A DNA stretch of 64,000 nucleotides from Roseovarius aestuariivivens (GTDB lineage: Bacteria; Pseudomonadota; Alphaproteobacteria; Rhodobacterales; Rhodobacteraceae). Below are positions 36,951 through 46,966 of the stretch, piece by piece. Below the pieces are notes generated by a model. The model worked only from the letters and a program-made list of their open reading frames with translations, made no database searches and was not told the DNA's origin. The stretch lies in contig NZ_SJEY01000005.1 of the NCBI RefSeq assembly GCF_004761875.1, positions 124,001-188,000 of the forward strand. Direction: 5' to 3'. Each line of letters begins with the position of its first letter. Positions within the stretch are counted from its first letter, which is position 1. Position numbers and translations under genes: made by a program.

Positions 36951-38426
36951 TCAGTCCTCGCCTTCGTATTGGTCCGAGATCAGCCGGTTGAGCGACATCA
37001 CGCCCCAGCCGGTCGCGCCCTTGGGCGCGAAGCTGGTTTCCGCATCGACCCGCGCCGCCCCGGCGATATCGAGGTGGATCCAGGGCGTGCCATCCTTGAT
37101 GTAGCGCTGCAGGAACTGCGCGGCGGTGATCGCGCCGCCCTTGCGGCCGCCCACGTTCTTCATGTCCGCGATATTGGACTTGATGAGCTTGTCATAGGCC
37201 TCTCCCAGCGGCATACGCCACGCGCCCTCGCCTTCGTTGCCCGCCGCACGGAGGAACTTGTCCGCGAAACTGTCGTCGTTGGAGAAGACCCCGGCATGTT
37301 CGTGGCCGAGGGCGACGATAATTGCGCCGGTCAGGGTCGCCAGATCGATGACCGCGGCGGGCTCGTATTTTTCCTGCGCGTACCAGAGCACATCGGCCAG
37401 CAAGAGCCGTCCTTCGGCGTCGGTGTTGATGATCTCGACCGTGTCGCCCTTCATGGACGTCACCACGTCGCCGGGCCGCGAGGCGCTGCCCGAAGGCATG
37501 TTTTCCACCAGCCCGACGAGCCCGACCACATTGGCCTTGGCGCGGCGCTTGGCCAGCGCCTTCATGGTGCCGACCACGGTGCCCGCGCCGCCCATGTCCA
37601 TGGTCATCTCTTCCATGCCGCCCGCGGGCTTGATCGAGATGCCCCCGGTGTCGAAGACCACGCCCTTGCCCACCAGCGCCAGGGGCGCGTCGCCCTTTCG
37701 CCCGCCGGACCATTCCATGACCGCGACCTTCGTGGGCGTCGCAGAGCCCTGGCCCACCGACAGGAGCAGGCCCATACCGAGCTTTTCCAATTCGTCCTCT
37801 TCCAGCACCGTGATCTTGAGCCCGTCGGCTTCCAGCCCCTGAATGCGCTCGGCGAAGGCAGTGGTGGTCAGGTGATTGGCCGGCTCCGAGACAAGATCGC
37901 GGGTCAGCAGCACGCCTTCGGCGATGGCGAGCGGCGCGGCCGCGGCCTCTTCGGCCTCTGCCGGGGTCGCGACCATGATCGTCACCGGGCCGATATCCTT
38001 GCCAGGATCGGATTTGCGCGCCGTGAACGCGTAGGAGCGCAGCGCAAGACCCTGCGCGAACTCGCCGATCCGCCGCACAGGCGCGCCCAGAACCAGCAGC
38101 GGCGCGGTGCCGCGCGCCTTTGCCAGTGCCGCGCCGGCCTTGCGGGTCTCGACCGCGTCGGCGCCGCGCTCGTGGCAGAGCACATCCAGCGCCTCGGCGG
38201 CCATGCCGGTGGGCCAGGCCAGCGTCTTGACGTCGCCGGGCTTTGCCTTTTCCCAGCTGGCGCTTTCCACCAGCCGCTTGAGCGCGCCTTTGGTGAGGCG
38301 ATTGGCACGGCGCGCGCCCGGCCCCATCTTGCCGCTGGGCGTGATCACCACCGCGACGCGGCCCTCGAACTCTGCTATGGCGTCAAGATCGGTCTCGGCG
38401 AAGGTGATCGGGGTCATGCTGGTCAT
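36951..38426 (-). CDS. pepA: Leucyl aminopeptidase (M17)
   Basis: 491-aa dizinc aminopeptidase. The family signature NTDAEGRLLLADVL is present, and metal ligands are in GKGVVFDTGGISIKPAG and MTMDMGGAGTV. It removes N-terminal residues from peptides and can bind DNA in some bacteria. It is the first gene of the pepA-holC pair and divergent from lptF, with 170 bp between the starts. Confidence 0.96.
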   Translation of the reverse strand: MTSMTPITFAETDLDAIAEFEGRVAVVITPSGKMGPGARRANRLTKGALKRLVESASWEKAKPGDVKTLAWPTGMAAEALDVLCHERGADAVETRKAGAALAKARGTAPLLVLGAPVRRIGEFAQGLALRSYAFTARKSDPGKDIGPVTIMVATPAEAEEAAAAPLAIAEGVLLTRDLVSEPANHLTTTAFAERIQGLEADGLKITVLEEDELEKLGMGLLLSVGQGSATPTKVAVMEWSGGRKGDAPLALVGKGVVFDTGGISIKPAGGMEEMTMDMGGAGTVVGTMKALAKRRAKANVVGLVGLVENMPSGSASRPGDVVTSMKGDTVEIINTDAEGRLLLADVLWYAQEKYEPAAVIDLATLTGAIIVALGHEHAGVFSNDDSFADKFLRAAGNEGEGAWRMPLGEAYDKLIKSNIADMKNVGGRKGGAITAAQFLQRYIKDGTPWIHLDIAGAARVDAETSFAPKGATGWGVMSLNRLISDQYEGED

Positions 38427-38596
38427 CGGCTGCTCCGTGGTGATTGTCTGATATGTTGGCCACAGTCCTAGCGCGGTGCCCGGCCCTTGGCCAGAGCCGA
38501 GCGGATGCCCGCGAAAGGCGGGGCGCTTTAGCAGTTTTCCCCCGCTGGCAATTCGACTAAGTTCTGGTCGAAACCGGCTGCCACGGGGGGAAGCGT

Positions 38597-39748
38597 TTGA
38601 CCAGATTCGACAGATACATGCTGTCGCAATTCATGGTGCTGTTCGGGTTCTTCGCACTTGTTCTGGTGTCGATCTTCTGGATCAACAAGGCGGTGCGGAT
38701 GTTCGACCGCCTGATCGGTGACGGGCAGCCGGCCTGGGTGTTCCTGGAGTTCACCGCGCTGACTCTGCCCGGCGTGATCGGAATCGTTCTGCCGATCGCG
38801 ACCTTCGCCGGGGCCGTCTATGTCACCAATCGCATGTCCACCGAAAGCGAGCTGACCGTGGTGCAGGCGACGGGATATTCGCCCTGGCGGCTGATCCGGC
38901 CGGTGGTGATCTACGGTGTCTTCATCGCGCTGATGATGTCACTGCTGAGTCATTACCTCATTCCCAAGAGCCTGAGCCAGCTGCGCCTGCGGCAGGCGGA
39001 GGTCAGCCAGAACATCACAGCCAAGCTGCTGACCGAAGGCGAATTCCTGCACCCGGCGCCCGGGATCACCTTCTATATCCGCGACATCACGCCCGAGGGC
39101 GAACTGCGCGATGTCTTCCTGTCAGACCGGCGCGACGCCGAAGACCCGGTCACCTATACCTCGACCCAGGCCTATCTGGTGCAGGAAGGCGGCGGTACGA
39201 AGCTGGTGATGGTCGACGGGCTGGCGCAGAACCTGCGGCGCAACGGCAACCGCCTTTTCACCACGCATTTCGATGATTTCTCTTACGATGTCAGCAGCCT
39301 GATCCGCCGCGATCCGACCAACCTCAACCGCGTCGATTTCGCCCTGACCGGCGATCTTCTTTTGCGTCCAGAGTCCGTGGCTGAACGCACCGGCGCGCGC
39401 CTGTCGGAAGTGCTTTACGAGGCGCATGGACGCTTTTCCGAGGCGCTGATGTGCATCGTGGCGGCCACGATCGGATTCGCCACGCTGCTTGTAGGCAGCT
39501 ACAGCCGGTTCGGCGTCTGGTGGCAGATCGTGACGGCCTTTACGCTTTTGGTGATGGTCAAGATGATCGAAGGCGCGGTGTCGGGCGCGGTACTTGCCCA
39601 GGCGAGTGCCTGGCCGCTGATATACGTTCCTTCGGCGGTGGGTGCGGGCCTGACGGTAGTCCTGCTTTATCTTGCGGCCAATCCCGGCCTTTGGCAGCGG
39701 ATCCGCCGATTGGGGCGCAGACCGCCCGCGACGGGGTCGGCGGCATGA
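38597..39748 (+). CDS. lptF: LPS export permease LptF
   Basis: 383-aa inner-membrane permease of the LptB2FG lipopolysaccharide extractor. The N-terminus has three transmembrane segments, a periplasmic jellyroll-like domain lies at about 120-270 and three C-terminal segments follow. The start is TTG (38597) with a GGGGGGAAG site upstream; the alternative ATG at 38618 (MLSQFMV) would remove the conserved RFDRYM. lptG begins in its last codons (ATGA overlap), so both permeases are made in equal amounts. Confidence 0.93.
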   Translation: MTRFDRYMLSQFMVLFGFFALVLVSIFWINKAVRMFDRLIGDGQPAWVFLEFTALTLPGVIGIVLPIATFAGAVYVTNRMSTESELTVVQATGYSPWRLIRPVVIYGVFIALMMSLLSHYLIPKSLSQLRLRQAEVSQNITAKLLTEGEFLHPAPGITFYIRDITPEGELRDVFLSDRRDAEDPVTYTSTQAYLVQEGGGTKLVMVDGLAQNLRRNGNRLFTTHFDDFSYDVSSLIRRDPTNLNRVDFALTGDLLLRPESVAERTGARLSEVLYEAHGRFSEALMCIVAATIGFATLLVGSYSRFGVWWQIVTAFTLLVMVKMIEGAVSGAVLAQASAWPLIYVPSAVGAGLTVVLLYLAANPGLWQRIRRLGRRPPATGSAA

Positions 39749-40836
39749 TCCTGCACTACTATTTCGCGCGGAAGTTCCTGTGGACCTTCGCCCTGATCGC
39801 CCTGGTCTTCGTGATCCTGCTGGCGCTGATCGACCTTGTGGACGAGTTGCAGGACTTCCCCGACCTGCCGTTCTGGGACGTGCTGGGCATCGTCCTGCTG
39901 AACGTGCCGCATGCCAATTACGAAATCCTGCCGCTGGTCGTGATCCTTGCGACCGTGGCGCTTTTCGTGCGGCTGGCGCGGTCCTCCGAACTTGTCGTGG
40001 TGCGCGCGGCGGGCCGCTCGGCGCTTCATACGCTGCTTGCGCCGCTGACGGTCGCGGCGCTGATCGGCGTGCTGGCGATCACCATGCTCAACCCGATCGT
40101 GGCGGCCAGTTCGAAACGCTATAACGACGTGGTCAATACCGCCATGGGCGGCGGATCCAGCGTTCTGGCCATCGCGTCCGAAGGCCTTTGGCTGCGTCAG
40201 GGCAGCGCCGAGGGTCAGACGGTCATTCACGCAGCCCGCGCGAGTTCGGATGTGAGCATTCTGTTCGACGCGACCTTCATCAGCTTTTCGCCGGACGGGC
40301 AGCCCGAGCAACGGATCGTGGCAGATACAGCGCGCCTGGCGCAAGGCGAGTGGCAGTTGAGAAACGCCAAGATCTGGGAGCTGGGTGTTGGCGGCAACCC
40401 CGAGGCCGAGGCGCGTGTCGAGGCCGAGCTGAGACTGCCCTCGGCGCTGACGCAGGACCGGATCGTCGACAGTTTCGGCAAACCCGAATATATCCCCCTG
40501 TGGGAGCTGCCGGCCTTTATCAACCAGCTGGAAGAGGCCGGTTTCTCGGCCCGTCGCTATGCGATGTGGTACCAGATGGAACTGGCGCGCCCGCTGTTTC
40601 TGGTGGCGCTGGTGATGGTCGCGGCGGCCTTTACGATGCGGCACGCGCGGCTCGCCAATACCGGGCTGTCGGTGCTTTTCGCGGTGATGCTGGGCTTTAC
40701 GCTGCACTACATCCGGAACTTTGCGCAGATCCTGGGGGAAAACGGGCAGATCCCCGTCTATCTCGCCGCCTGGGCGCCGCCTGTGGCGTCTTTCCTGCTG
40801 GCGGCCGGCATCCTGCTTCATATGGAGGAAGGATGA
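39745..40836 (+). CDS. lptG: LPS export permease LptG
   Basis: 363-aa partner of LptF in the lipopolysaccharide extractor. The start MILHYYFARKFLWTFALIALV at ATG 39745 has the usual short cytoplasmic lead into a membrane helix; three segments on each side flank a periplasmic beta-domain (about 115-260). Overlaps lptF by 4 bp at the start and lptD by 4 bp at the end. Confidence 0.93.
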   Translation: MILHYYFARKFLWTFALIALVFVILLALIDLVDELQDFPDLPFWDVLGIVLLNVPHANYEILPLVVILATVALFVRLARSSELVVVRAAGRSALHTLLAPLTVAALIGVLAITMLNPIVAASSKRYNDVVNTAMGGGSSVLAIASEGLWLRQGSAEGQTVIHAARASSDVSILFDATFISFSPDGQPEQRIVADTARLAQGEWQLRNAKIWELGVGGNPEAEARVEAELRLPSALTQDRIVDSFGKPEYIPLWELPAFINQLEEAGFSARRYAMWYQMELARPLFLVALVMVAAAFTMRHARLANTGLSVLFAVMLGFTLHYIRNFAQILGENGQIPVYLAAWAPPVASFLLAAGILLHMEEG

Positions 40837-43034
40837 GTCCGGGTTTGCGCATTCTGGCCGTTTGCCTGGCGCTATTGGCGCCAGTCGCGGCTTTTGCGCA
40901 AAGCGAGGACGTGGCGGATGCCCCCAGCCCCGCCATGCTGGTGGCGGATGACGTGTTTCTGGACGGCTCTGAGCAGCTTGTCGCCACGGGCAATGTCGAG
41001 GCGTTGTTCGATGGACAGCGGCTTCGGGCGGCGCAGATCGTGTATGACCGGACGCGCGAACGGCTTTTGATCGAGGGGCCGATCACGCTTGAAGACGAGA
41101 CCGGCCGGATCCTCGTTCTCGCCGACAGCGCCGAGCTTGACCGGGAGATGCAGAACGGGCTGATGCGCGGCGCGCGGATCGTGATGGACGACCAGATCCA
41201 GCTTGCCGCGCACGAGCTGGCCCGCGTGAACGGGCGATACAACCACCTTTCAAAGACCGCCGTCACCTCCTGCCGGGTTTGCGAAACCGGGCGTCCGCCG
41301 CTGTGGCAGATCCGGGCGCGGCGCGTGATCCACGACCAGCAGGAGCGGCAGCTTTACTTCGACGATGCGCAGTTTCGGGTTTTCGATACGCCTATCTTCT
41401 ACTTGCCGCGCCTGCGTCTGCCCGATCCCACGCTAGAGCGTGCAACGGGCTTTCTGGTGCCGTCGCTGCATAATTCCTCGCTTCTGGGCTTCGGTGTGCG
41501 GGTGCCGTATTTCATCCGCATCGGCGATCATCGCGACCTGACGGTCACGCCGTATCTTTCGACCAAGACGCGGACGCTTGAACTGCGCTACCGGCAGGCG
41601 TTCCGCACTGGGCGCATCGAGGTGACTGGGGCCTTTTCGAACGACGATGTGGGCGTGCAATCGCGCCGCAACCGGGCCTATCTGTTCGCCAATGGCGCGT
41701 TCGAGCTGCCCCGCGATTTCCAGCTGCGGTTCGATATCGAGGTGGTGAACGACGATACCTACCTGCTGGATTACGGCTATGGCAGCAAGGACCGGCTTGA
41801 CAGCGAGATCGAGATTGAGCGCGCGCAGCGGGACGAGTACGCGCGCGCCGCGCTGACGGCCTTTCACAGCCTGCGCCCGGGCGAGAGCAACGACACCCTG
41901 CCGACCTTTGTGGTGAACGGCGAATACGAGCGCCGGCATCGTCTGACCCGAGGCCTTGGCGGGGAGGTGCGGCTTGGCCTGCTGAGCCATGGTCACGTGC
42001 GGTCGTCCAACCTGATCAGCGACGGGCCGGACTTCGATCCGTGGGCCGATGGCCGCGACGTGAGCCGCCTGACCCTGTCGGCGGACTGGCATCGGGGCTG
42101 GACCCTGCCGGGCGGGATTCTGGGCCGGGTGCAGCTTGGGCTGGCCGCGGATGCCTTTGCGATCAACCAGTCCGGCGTGACCAGCCAATCCAGATCGGTG
42201 AACCTGACACCGCAGGCGGCGGTGCAGTTGCGCTGGCCACTCGTGCGCGCAACGGGCAGCGGCGCGCGGCATGTGATCGAGCCGGTGGTGCAAGCGGCGT
42301 GGATTGGCGGCGAGAACCCGACGGTGCCCAACGACGAAAGCACCCGGATCGAGTTCGACGAGGGCAACCTGTTCAACGTGTCGCGCTTTACCGCGCCGGA
42401 CCGGCGCGAACGCGGCCTGTCGGCGGCCTATGGGTTGAGCTGGACGCGTTACGGAGAGGCAGGCTGGCAGAACAGCCTTGCGGTGGGACAGGTGATCCGC
42501 GACGAAACCCAGATCGACCCCGGCGGCGGCTTTGCCTTTTCCAACTCCTCGGGTCTTCAGGAGCGGTATTCGGACCTGCTCATCGCGGGGCAGGTCAAGA
42601 CCGACAGCGGGCTGAGCATGACCGCGCGAGGTCTCTTCGACGACGGGTTCGTCACCACGAAGGCCGAGGCGCGAGGCAGCTGGTACAACAACGTCGCCAA
42701 GATTGGCGCGACCTATATCTGGTTGCGCAACGATCCGGCGGAAAACCGGCCCGGCAATATCTCGGAATGGGCCTTTGACGCGTCTTATCGGCTGTCGCGG
42801 CACTGGACCGGGCAGGCCGACTGGCGTTATGACGTGGCGGCCGACGAATCCGTGCGCGCGGGGCTTGGCCTGACATACACCAACGAATGCGTGGATATCA
42901 CGCTTTCGGCCTCGCGTCGCTTTACCTCTTCCACTATTCTGGTGCCGTCGACAGACATCAGCTTCACCGTGGGGCTTCGCGGCTTCACCACAAAGACACG
43001 CGACCAAAGTTACGTCCGGACATGCGAGAAATGA
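40833..43034 (+). CDS. lptD: LPS assembly protein LptD (OstA)
   Basis: 733-aa outer-membrane translocon of lipopolysaccharide. A signal peptide spans residues 1-22 (ending AAFAQS). It is followed by the OstA/LptA-like N-terminal domain (about 35-150, AENVFLDG-type motif read as DDVFLDGSEQLVATGNVEA) and a long beta-barrel to the C-terminus with many aromatic-ended strands. ATG 40833 overlaps the lptG stop (ATGA). The surA gene overlaps its stop in turn. The final strand ends in TRDQSYVRTCEK. Confidence 0.93.
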   Translation: MSPGLRILAVCLALLAPVAAFAQSEDVADAPSPAMLVADDVFLDGSEQLVATGNVEALFDGQRLRAAQIVYDRTRERLLIEGPITLEDETGRILVLADSAELDREMQNGLMRGARIVMDDQIQLAAHELARVNGRYNHLSKTAVTSCRVCETGRPPLWQIRARRVIHDQQERQLYFDDAQFRVFDTPIFYLPRLRLPDPTLERATGFLVPSLHNSSLLGFGVRVPYFIRIGDHRDLTVTPYLSTKTRTLELRYRQAFRTGRIEVTGAFSNDDVGVQSRRNRAYLFANGAFELPRDFQLRFDIEVVNDDTYLLDYGYGSKDRLDSEIEIERAQRDEYARAALTAFHSLRPGESNDTLPTFVVNGEYERRHRLTRGLGGEVRLGLLSHGHVRSSNLISDGPDFDPWADGRDVSRLTLSADWHRGWTLPGGILGRVQLGLAADAFAINQSGVTSQSRSVNLTPQAAVQLRWPLVRATGSGARHVIEPVVQAAWIGGENPTVPNDESTRIEFDEGNLFNVSRFTAPDRRERGLSAAYGLSWTRYGEAGWQNSLAVGQVIRDETQIDPGGGFAFSNSSGLQERYSDLLIAGQVKTDSGLSMTARGLFDDGFVTTKAEARGSWYNNVAKIGATYIWLRNDPAENRPGNISEWAFDASYRLSRHWTGQADWRYDVAADESVRAGLGLTYTNECVDITLSASRRFTSSTILVPSTDISFTVGLRGFTTKTRDQSYVRTCEK

Positions 43035-44278
43035 TGCAACAGATCCAACCGCTTCGCGCGGCCCTTGCGGCCCTTGCCCTGACCCTGGCGGCCATGATCG
43101 CGCCACCGGGACCGGCCGGCGCGCAGAACCTCTTCGAGCCGGTGATCAAGGTCAACGACCTTGCCATCACCCGCTACGAGATTCAGCAACGGGCCAGGAT
43201 GCTGCAGATTTTCCGCGCGCCGGGCGATCCGACGAAGCTGGCGCGTGAACAGTTGATCGAAGACCGTCTCAAGCTTGATGCGGCGCGAGCCAACGGGTTC
43301 ACCCTTGACGAAGATCAGGTCACGCTTGGCATGGAAGAATTCGCGGGACGCGCCGACATGGACGCCGAACAGATGATCCGCGGTCTCGAGGGCGCGGGCG
43401 TCGATCGCTCGACCTTTCGGGAATTCGTGCGCGCGGGCCTGACCTGGCGGGAATTCAGCCGCGCGCGCTTTGGCCCGCGCGTGTCGGTCACCGAAGACGA
43501 TCTGGAACGCGCCCGGCTGGCGGTATCGGGCACCACCGGCGTCCGGGTCCTGCTTTCGGAGATCATTATGCCGGCCCCGCCCCCAGAGATGGAAGCGGTC
43601 ATGCAACGCGCCAACCGGATCAGCGAATACACCACCGAGGCCGAGTTTTCCGCCGCCGCGCGGCGGTATTCCGCGACGGCCACCGCCGGTCGCGGCGGGC
43701 GCATGGACTGGACGGCGATTACCGATCTGCCGCAAGCGCTGCGCGGGGTGATCCTGGGTCTCGCGCCGGGCGAGGTCAGCGACCCCCTGCCGCTGGAAGG
43801 CGCCATCGCGCTGTTCCAACTGCGCGACATCGAGGAAACCGAAGTGCCCGACCGGGAATACGAGGCCATCGAATACGCCGCCTATTATATCGAGGGCGGG
43901 CGCAGCGACGCGGCCCTTTCCCGTGCGGCGCAAGTAAAGGCCGACACCGACACCTGCGACGATCTCTACGGTGTCGCGCAGGGCCAGCCGCCGGAGGTGC
44001 TTGACCGGGGCAGCAAGGCGCCCGACGAAATTCCCACCGATATCGCGCTGGAGCTGGCCAAGCTTGATCCCGGCGAGGTGTCGACCGCGATCACCCGCGC
44101 CAACGGTCAGACGCTTGTGCTTTTGATGCTGTGCGGGCGGACCCCCAAGCTGGAAGGCGAAGGCCCGACCGCTGAACAGCTGACGAATTTCATCAGTTCG
44201 AGCCGCCTGGAAAGCTTTGCGAACGGGTATCTGGAACAGCTGCGCGCCGAGGCCCGGATCGTCGAGCTCGACCGGTGA
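43031..44278 (+). CDS. surA: SurA-type periplasmic peptidyl-prolyl isomerase/chaperone
   Basis: 415 aa with a signal peptide (to about 32, GPAGAQN), a SurA N-terminal chaperone region and a parvulin domain in the middle (about 170-275; the stretch ATAGRGGRMDWTAITDLP marks the rotamase core). It escorts outer-membrane proteins, including LptD, across the periplasm. ATG 43031 makes the standard 4-bp overlap with lptD; ATG 43022 is an alternative. pdxA begins 4 bp after its stop. Confidence 0.9.
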   Translation: MMQQIQPLRAALAALALTLAAMIAPPGPAGAQNLFEPVIKVNDLAITRYEIQQRARMLQIFRAPGDPTKLAREQLIEDRLKLDAARANGFTLDEDQVTLGMEEFAGRADMDAEQMIRGLEGAGVDRSTFREFVRAGLTWREFSRARFGPRVSVTEDDLERARLAVSGTTGVRVLLSEIIMPAPPPEMEAVMQRANRISEYTTEAEFSAAARRYSATATAGRGGRMDWTAITDLPQALRGVILGLAPGEVSDPLPLEGAIALFQLRDIEETEVPDREYEAIEYAAYYIEGGRSDAALSRAAQVKADTDTCDDLYGVAQGQPPEVLDRGSKAPDEIPTDIALELAKLDPGEVSTAITRANGQTLVLLMLCGRTPKLEGEGPTAEQLTNFISSSRLESFANGYLEQLRAEARIVELDR

Positions 44279-44282
44279 GCCT

Positions 44283-45263
44283 GTGACCCTGCCCGTCGCA
44301 CTGACCTGCGGAGAGCCTTCCGGTATCGGCCCCGAGATCGCCGCACGCGCGTGGGCCGTGCTTCGCGAGACGATGTGTTTCTTTCTGATCGGGGATGCCG
44401 AGCATGTGCGGGCGCATGTCGGCGAGGACGTGCCGGTGGAGGTGATCGACCGGCCCCGCGCCGCGCCGGGCGTCATGTCCCGCGCCCTGCCGGTGCTGCA
44501 GCATGATTTCCCGGGCGATCTGACGCCCGGAACGCCGAACCCTGATCACGCGCAGGGCGTCATCGACGTGATTGCGCGTGGCGTGAAACTGGTCATGGCC
44601 GAGCGGGCCGCCGCGCTCTGCACCGCGCCTATCCACAAAAAGGCGCTGCAGGACGGCGCCGATTTCGCCTATCCCGGCCATACCGAGTACCTTGCGTCGC
44701 TTGCCGGGGTCGAGCGGGTGGTGATGATGCTGGCCTCGGAGCAGTTGCGCGTGGTGCCGGCGACCATTCACGTTCCGCTGAAGGACGTGCCCGGCGCGCT
44801 CTCACCGGAGGTACTGGAGGAGACGATCCGGATCACCCGGCGGGCGCTGAAGCGGCAGTTCGCCATCGCGTCGCCGCGTCTGGCCATTGCTGGACTCAAT
44901 CCGCATGCGGGCGAAGGCGGCAAGATGGGCCGAGAGGAGATCGAGATCATCGAGCCGGTTCTGGAGAAGCTGCGCGCGGAGGGCATGGACCTGATCGGGC
45001 CCTTGTCGGCCGACACGATGTTTCATGCCGCGGCGCGGTCGGGCTACGACGCGGCGATCGCCATGTATCACGATCAGGCGCTCATTCCGATCAAGACGCT
45101 CGATTTCGACCGGGGCGTGAACATCACGCTTGGCCTGCCCTTCGTGCGCACCTCGCCCGACCACGGAACGGCGCTTGATATCGCGGGCAAGGGGGTGGCG
45201 AACCCAAGCTCTCTGATCGAGGCGCTGCGGCTGGCCGCGACGATGGGCGCAGCCCGGGCGTGA
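44283..45263 (+). CDS. pdxA: 4-hydroxythreonine-4-phosphate dehydrogenase
   Basis: 326-aa enzyme of the DXP-dependent pyridoxal phosphate pathway. The start is GTG (44283); [12 protein letters not shown] follows at once. Metal-binding histidines are in [18 protein letters not shown] and [17 protein letters not shown] site lies a few nt before the GTG. It is between surA (4-bp gap) and rsmA (4-bp overlap), the order known from Escherichia coli. Confidence 0.95.
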   Translation: MTLPVALTCGEPSGIGPEIAARAWAVLRETMCFFLIGDAEHVRAHVGEDVPVEVIDRPRAAPGVMSRALPVLQHDFPGDLTPGTPNPDHAQGVIDVIARGVKLVMAERAAALCTAPIHKKALQDGADFAYPGHTEYLASLAGVERVVMMLASEQLRVVPATIHVPLKDVPGALSPEVLEETIRITRRALKRQFAIASPRLAIAGLNPHAGEGGKMGREEIEIIEPVLEKLRAEGMDLIGPLSADTMFHAAARSGYDAAIAMYHDQALIPIKTLDFDRGVNITLGLPFVRTSPDHGTALDIAGKGVANPSSLIEALRLAATMGAARA

Positions 45264-46108
45264 GTGGCATCGACGACCTGCCCCCTTTACGAGAGGTGAT
45301 CGCGGCGCATGGTCTGTCGGCGAAGAAATCGCTGGGGCAGAACTTTCTTCTCGACCTAAACCTGACCTCCAAGATCGCGCGCACCGCGGGCGATCTGACC
45401 GGCGCGGACGTGCTGGAGGTGGGGCCCGGTCCGGGGGGCCTGACGCGGGGTCTTCTGGCGTCTGGCGCGCGCCGGGTCGTGGCGGTCGAAAAGGATGCGC
45501 GCTGTCTTCCGGCGCTGGCGGAGGTGGCCGCGGCCTATCCCGGTCGGCTCGAGGTGCTGAACGAGGACGCGCTTGCGCTTGACCCGCTGGCGCATCTGAC
45601 GCCGCCGATCAAGGTTGTGGCGAACCTGCCCTACAATGTGGGAACCGAGCTTTTGGTGCGCTGGCTGACCTCCGAAAGCTGGCCGCCCTACTGGCAGAGC
45701 CTCACGCTTATGTTTCAGCGCGAGGTGGCCGAGCGGATCGTGGCGCAGCCGGGGTCCAAGACCTATGGGCGGCTGGCCGTGCTGGCGCAATGGCGCACGG
45801 AGGCGCGGATCGCGATGCAGCTGCCGCCCGGGGCCTTCACGCCGCCGCCGAAGGTGTCGAGCGCGGTCGTCCACCTGACGGCCCTGCCCGCGCCCCGCTT
45901 CGAGGCCGATGCAAAGGTCTTGCAGGAGGTCGTGGCACGGGCGTTCAACCAGCGGCGCAAGATGCTGCGGGCCGCGCTCAGGCGATTGGGGCCGGATATC
46001 GAGGACAGGCTCAAAGACGCAGGCATCACCCCGACGCAAAGGGCCGAGGAGATCGGCCTGGAGCAGTTCTGTGCGCTGGCACGGGCAGTGGCGACGCGGA
46101 CGAGCTAA
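45260..46108 (+). CDS. rsmA: 16S rRNA A1518/A1519 dimethyltransferase
   Basis: 282-aa SAM-dependent enzyme that dimethylates two adjacent adenosines near the 3' end of 16S rRNA. The start is GTG (45260) in a GTGA overlap with pdxA. Motifs are [11 protein letters not shown], the SAM-binding [15 protein letters not shown] and the catalytic [11 protein letters not shown] (about 116). Last gene of the lptF-rsmA operon; also known as ksgA. Confidence 0.96.
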   Translation: MSGIDDLPPLREVIAAHGLSAKKSLGQNFLLDLNLTSKIARTAGDLTGADVLEVGPGPGGLTRGLLASGARRVVAVEKDARCLPALAEVAAAYPGRLEVLNEDALALDPLAHLTPPIKVVANLPYNVGTELLVRWLTSESWPPYWQSLTLMFQREVAERIVAQPGSKTYGRLAVLAQWRTEARIAMQLPPGAFTPPPKVSSAVVHLTALPAPRFEADAKVLQEVVARAFNQRRKMLRAALRRLGPDIEDRLKDAGITPTQRAEEIGLEQFCALARAVATRTS

Positions 46109-46156
46109 GAGGGCATCGGGCCGGTTGGCAGCACGGCCACATCCGGCCGGAAGATG

Positions 46157-46732
46157 TCACTCGGCCGCGGCGGGCGGTTCGTTGCTGCCGCTGCTATCGT
46201 CGGTGTCTTCGCCGGCTTTCTTGCGCGGCTTGCGGGTGCGCTTGGGCTTGGCCGGCGGTTCGTCGGACTTGCTTTCCGGCGTCTCTACAAGGCCGCTGTC
46301 CTCGTCTCCGGAATGGGCATCCAGCACGTCGGGCTGATCTTGCCGACCGCCGGAGTTCGATTCGGACTGGTCGGAATGGTCGCCACCGTTCGATTCCCGT
46401 TCCTGGCGTTCGGCGCGTTCCTTGTCGCGCTCGGCCTGACGTTCGCGGTTCTGGCGCTCCTGCTCCTCGCGTTTCTGGTCCTGCTCTTTTTGAGCGGCCC
46501 CCAGAAGACGCAGGTAATGCTCGGCATGCTGTTGGAAATTTTCCGTGGCGACGCGGTCGCCGGCCAGCTGGGCATCACGGGCCAGTTGGTTGTACTTGTC
46601 GATAATCTGCTGCGGCGTGCCGCGCACCTTGCCCTCGGGTCCTGAGCTGTCGAACACACGGTTGACGACATTGCCCATGCTGGAGCGGTTGCGGTTGGAC
46701 TTGTTCCGCGAACGTGACTTGGATGATCTCAT
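46157..46732 (-). CDS. DUF4167 domain protein, highly charged
   Basis: 191 aa. The N-terminal 30 residues are basic and serine-rich; a DUF4167-like core follows (NRVFDSSGPEGKVRGTPQQI, then YNQLARDAQLAGDRVATENFQQHAEHYLRLL). Residues about 80-115 are a Glu/Arg/Gln-rich coiled coil and the tail alternates acidic and lysine-rich stretches (KPKRTRKPRKKAGE). This looks like an RNA-binding or nucleoid-linked protein, but the family is uncharacterised. It converges on rsmA. The 234-bp stretch upstream (46733-46966) holds no gene or site I can name. Confidence 0.8.
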   Translation of the reverse strand: MRSSKSRSRNKSNRNRSSMGNVVNRVFDSSGPEGKVRGTPQQIIDKYNQLARDAQLAGDRVATENFQQHAEHYLRLLGAAQKEQDQKREEQERQNRERQAERDKERAERQERESNGGDHSDQSESNSGGRQDQPDVLDAHSGDEDSGLVETPESKSDEPPAKPKRTRKPRKKAGEDTDDSSGSNEPPAAAE

Positions 46733-46966
46733 AACTGAATTGTCAGCCCTATTGCGTTATCGCCGTTCGATCCGGGAGGCGCCCGATGCGCCGAAATGAA
46801 CCGGAACTCATGTGCTGGCTTGGCGTCAGGCAGGACTGCCGCGAGGGCGTCCGACACCTTGACGTGGGTTCAGTAAACATGACGGTCCCGATTTCACAAG
46901 AGCAAAGCGCGCTTTTTCGGTAAATTCCCGCTTTTCTGTCGCGAATCCGGCCCGAATCCGCCGGCA

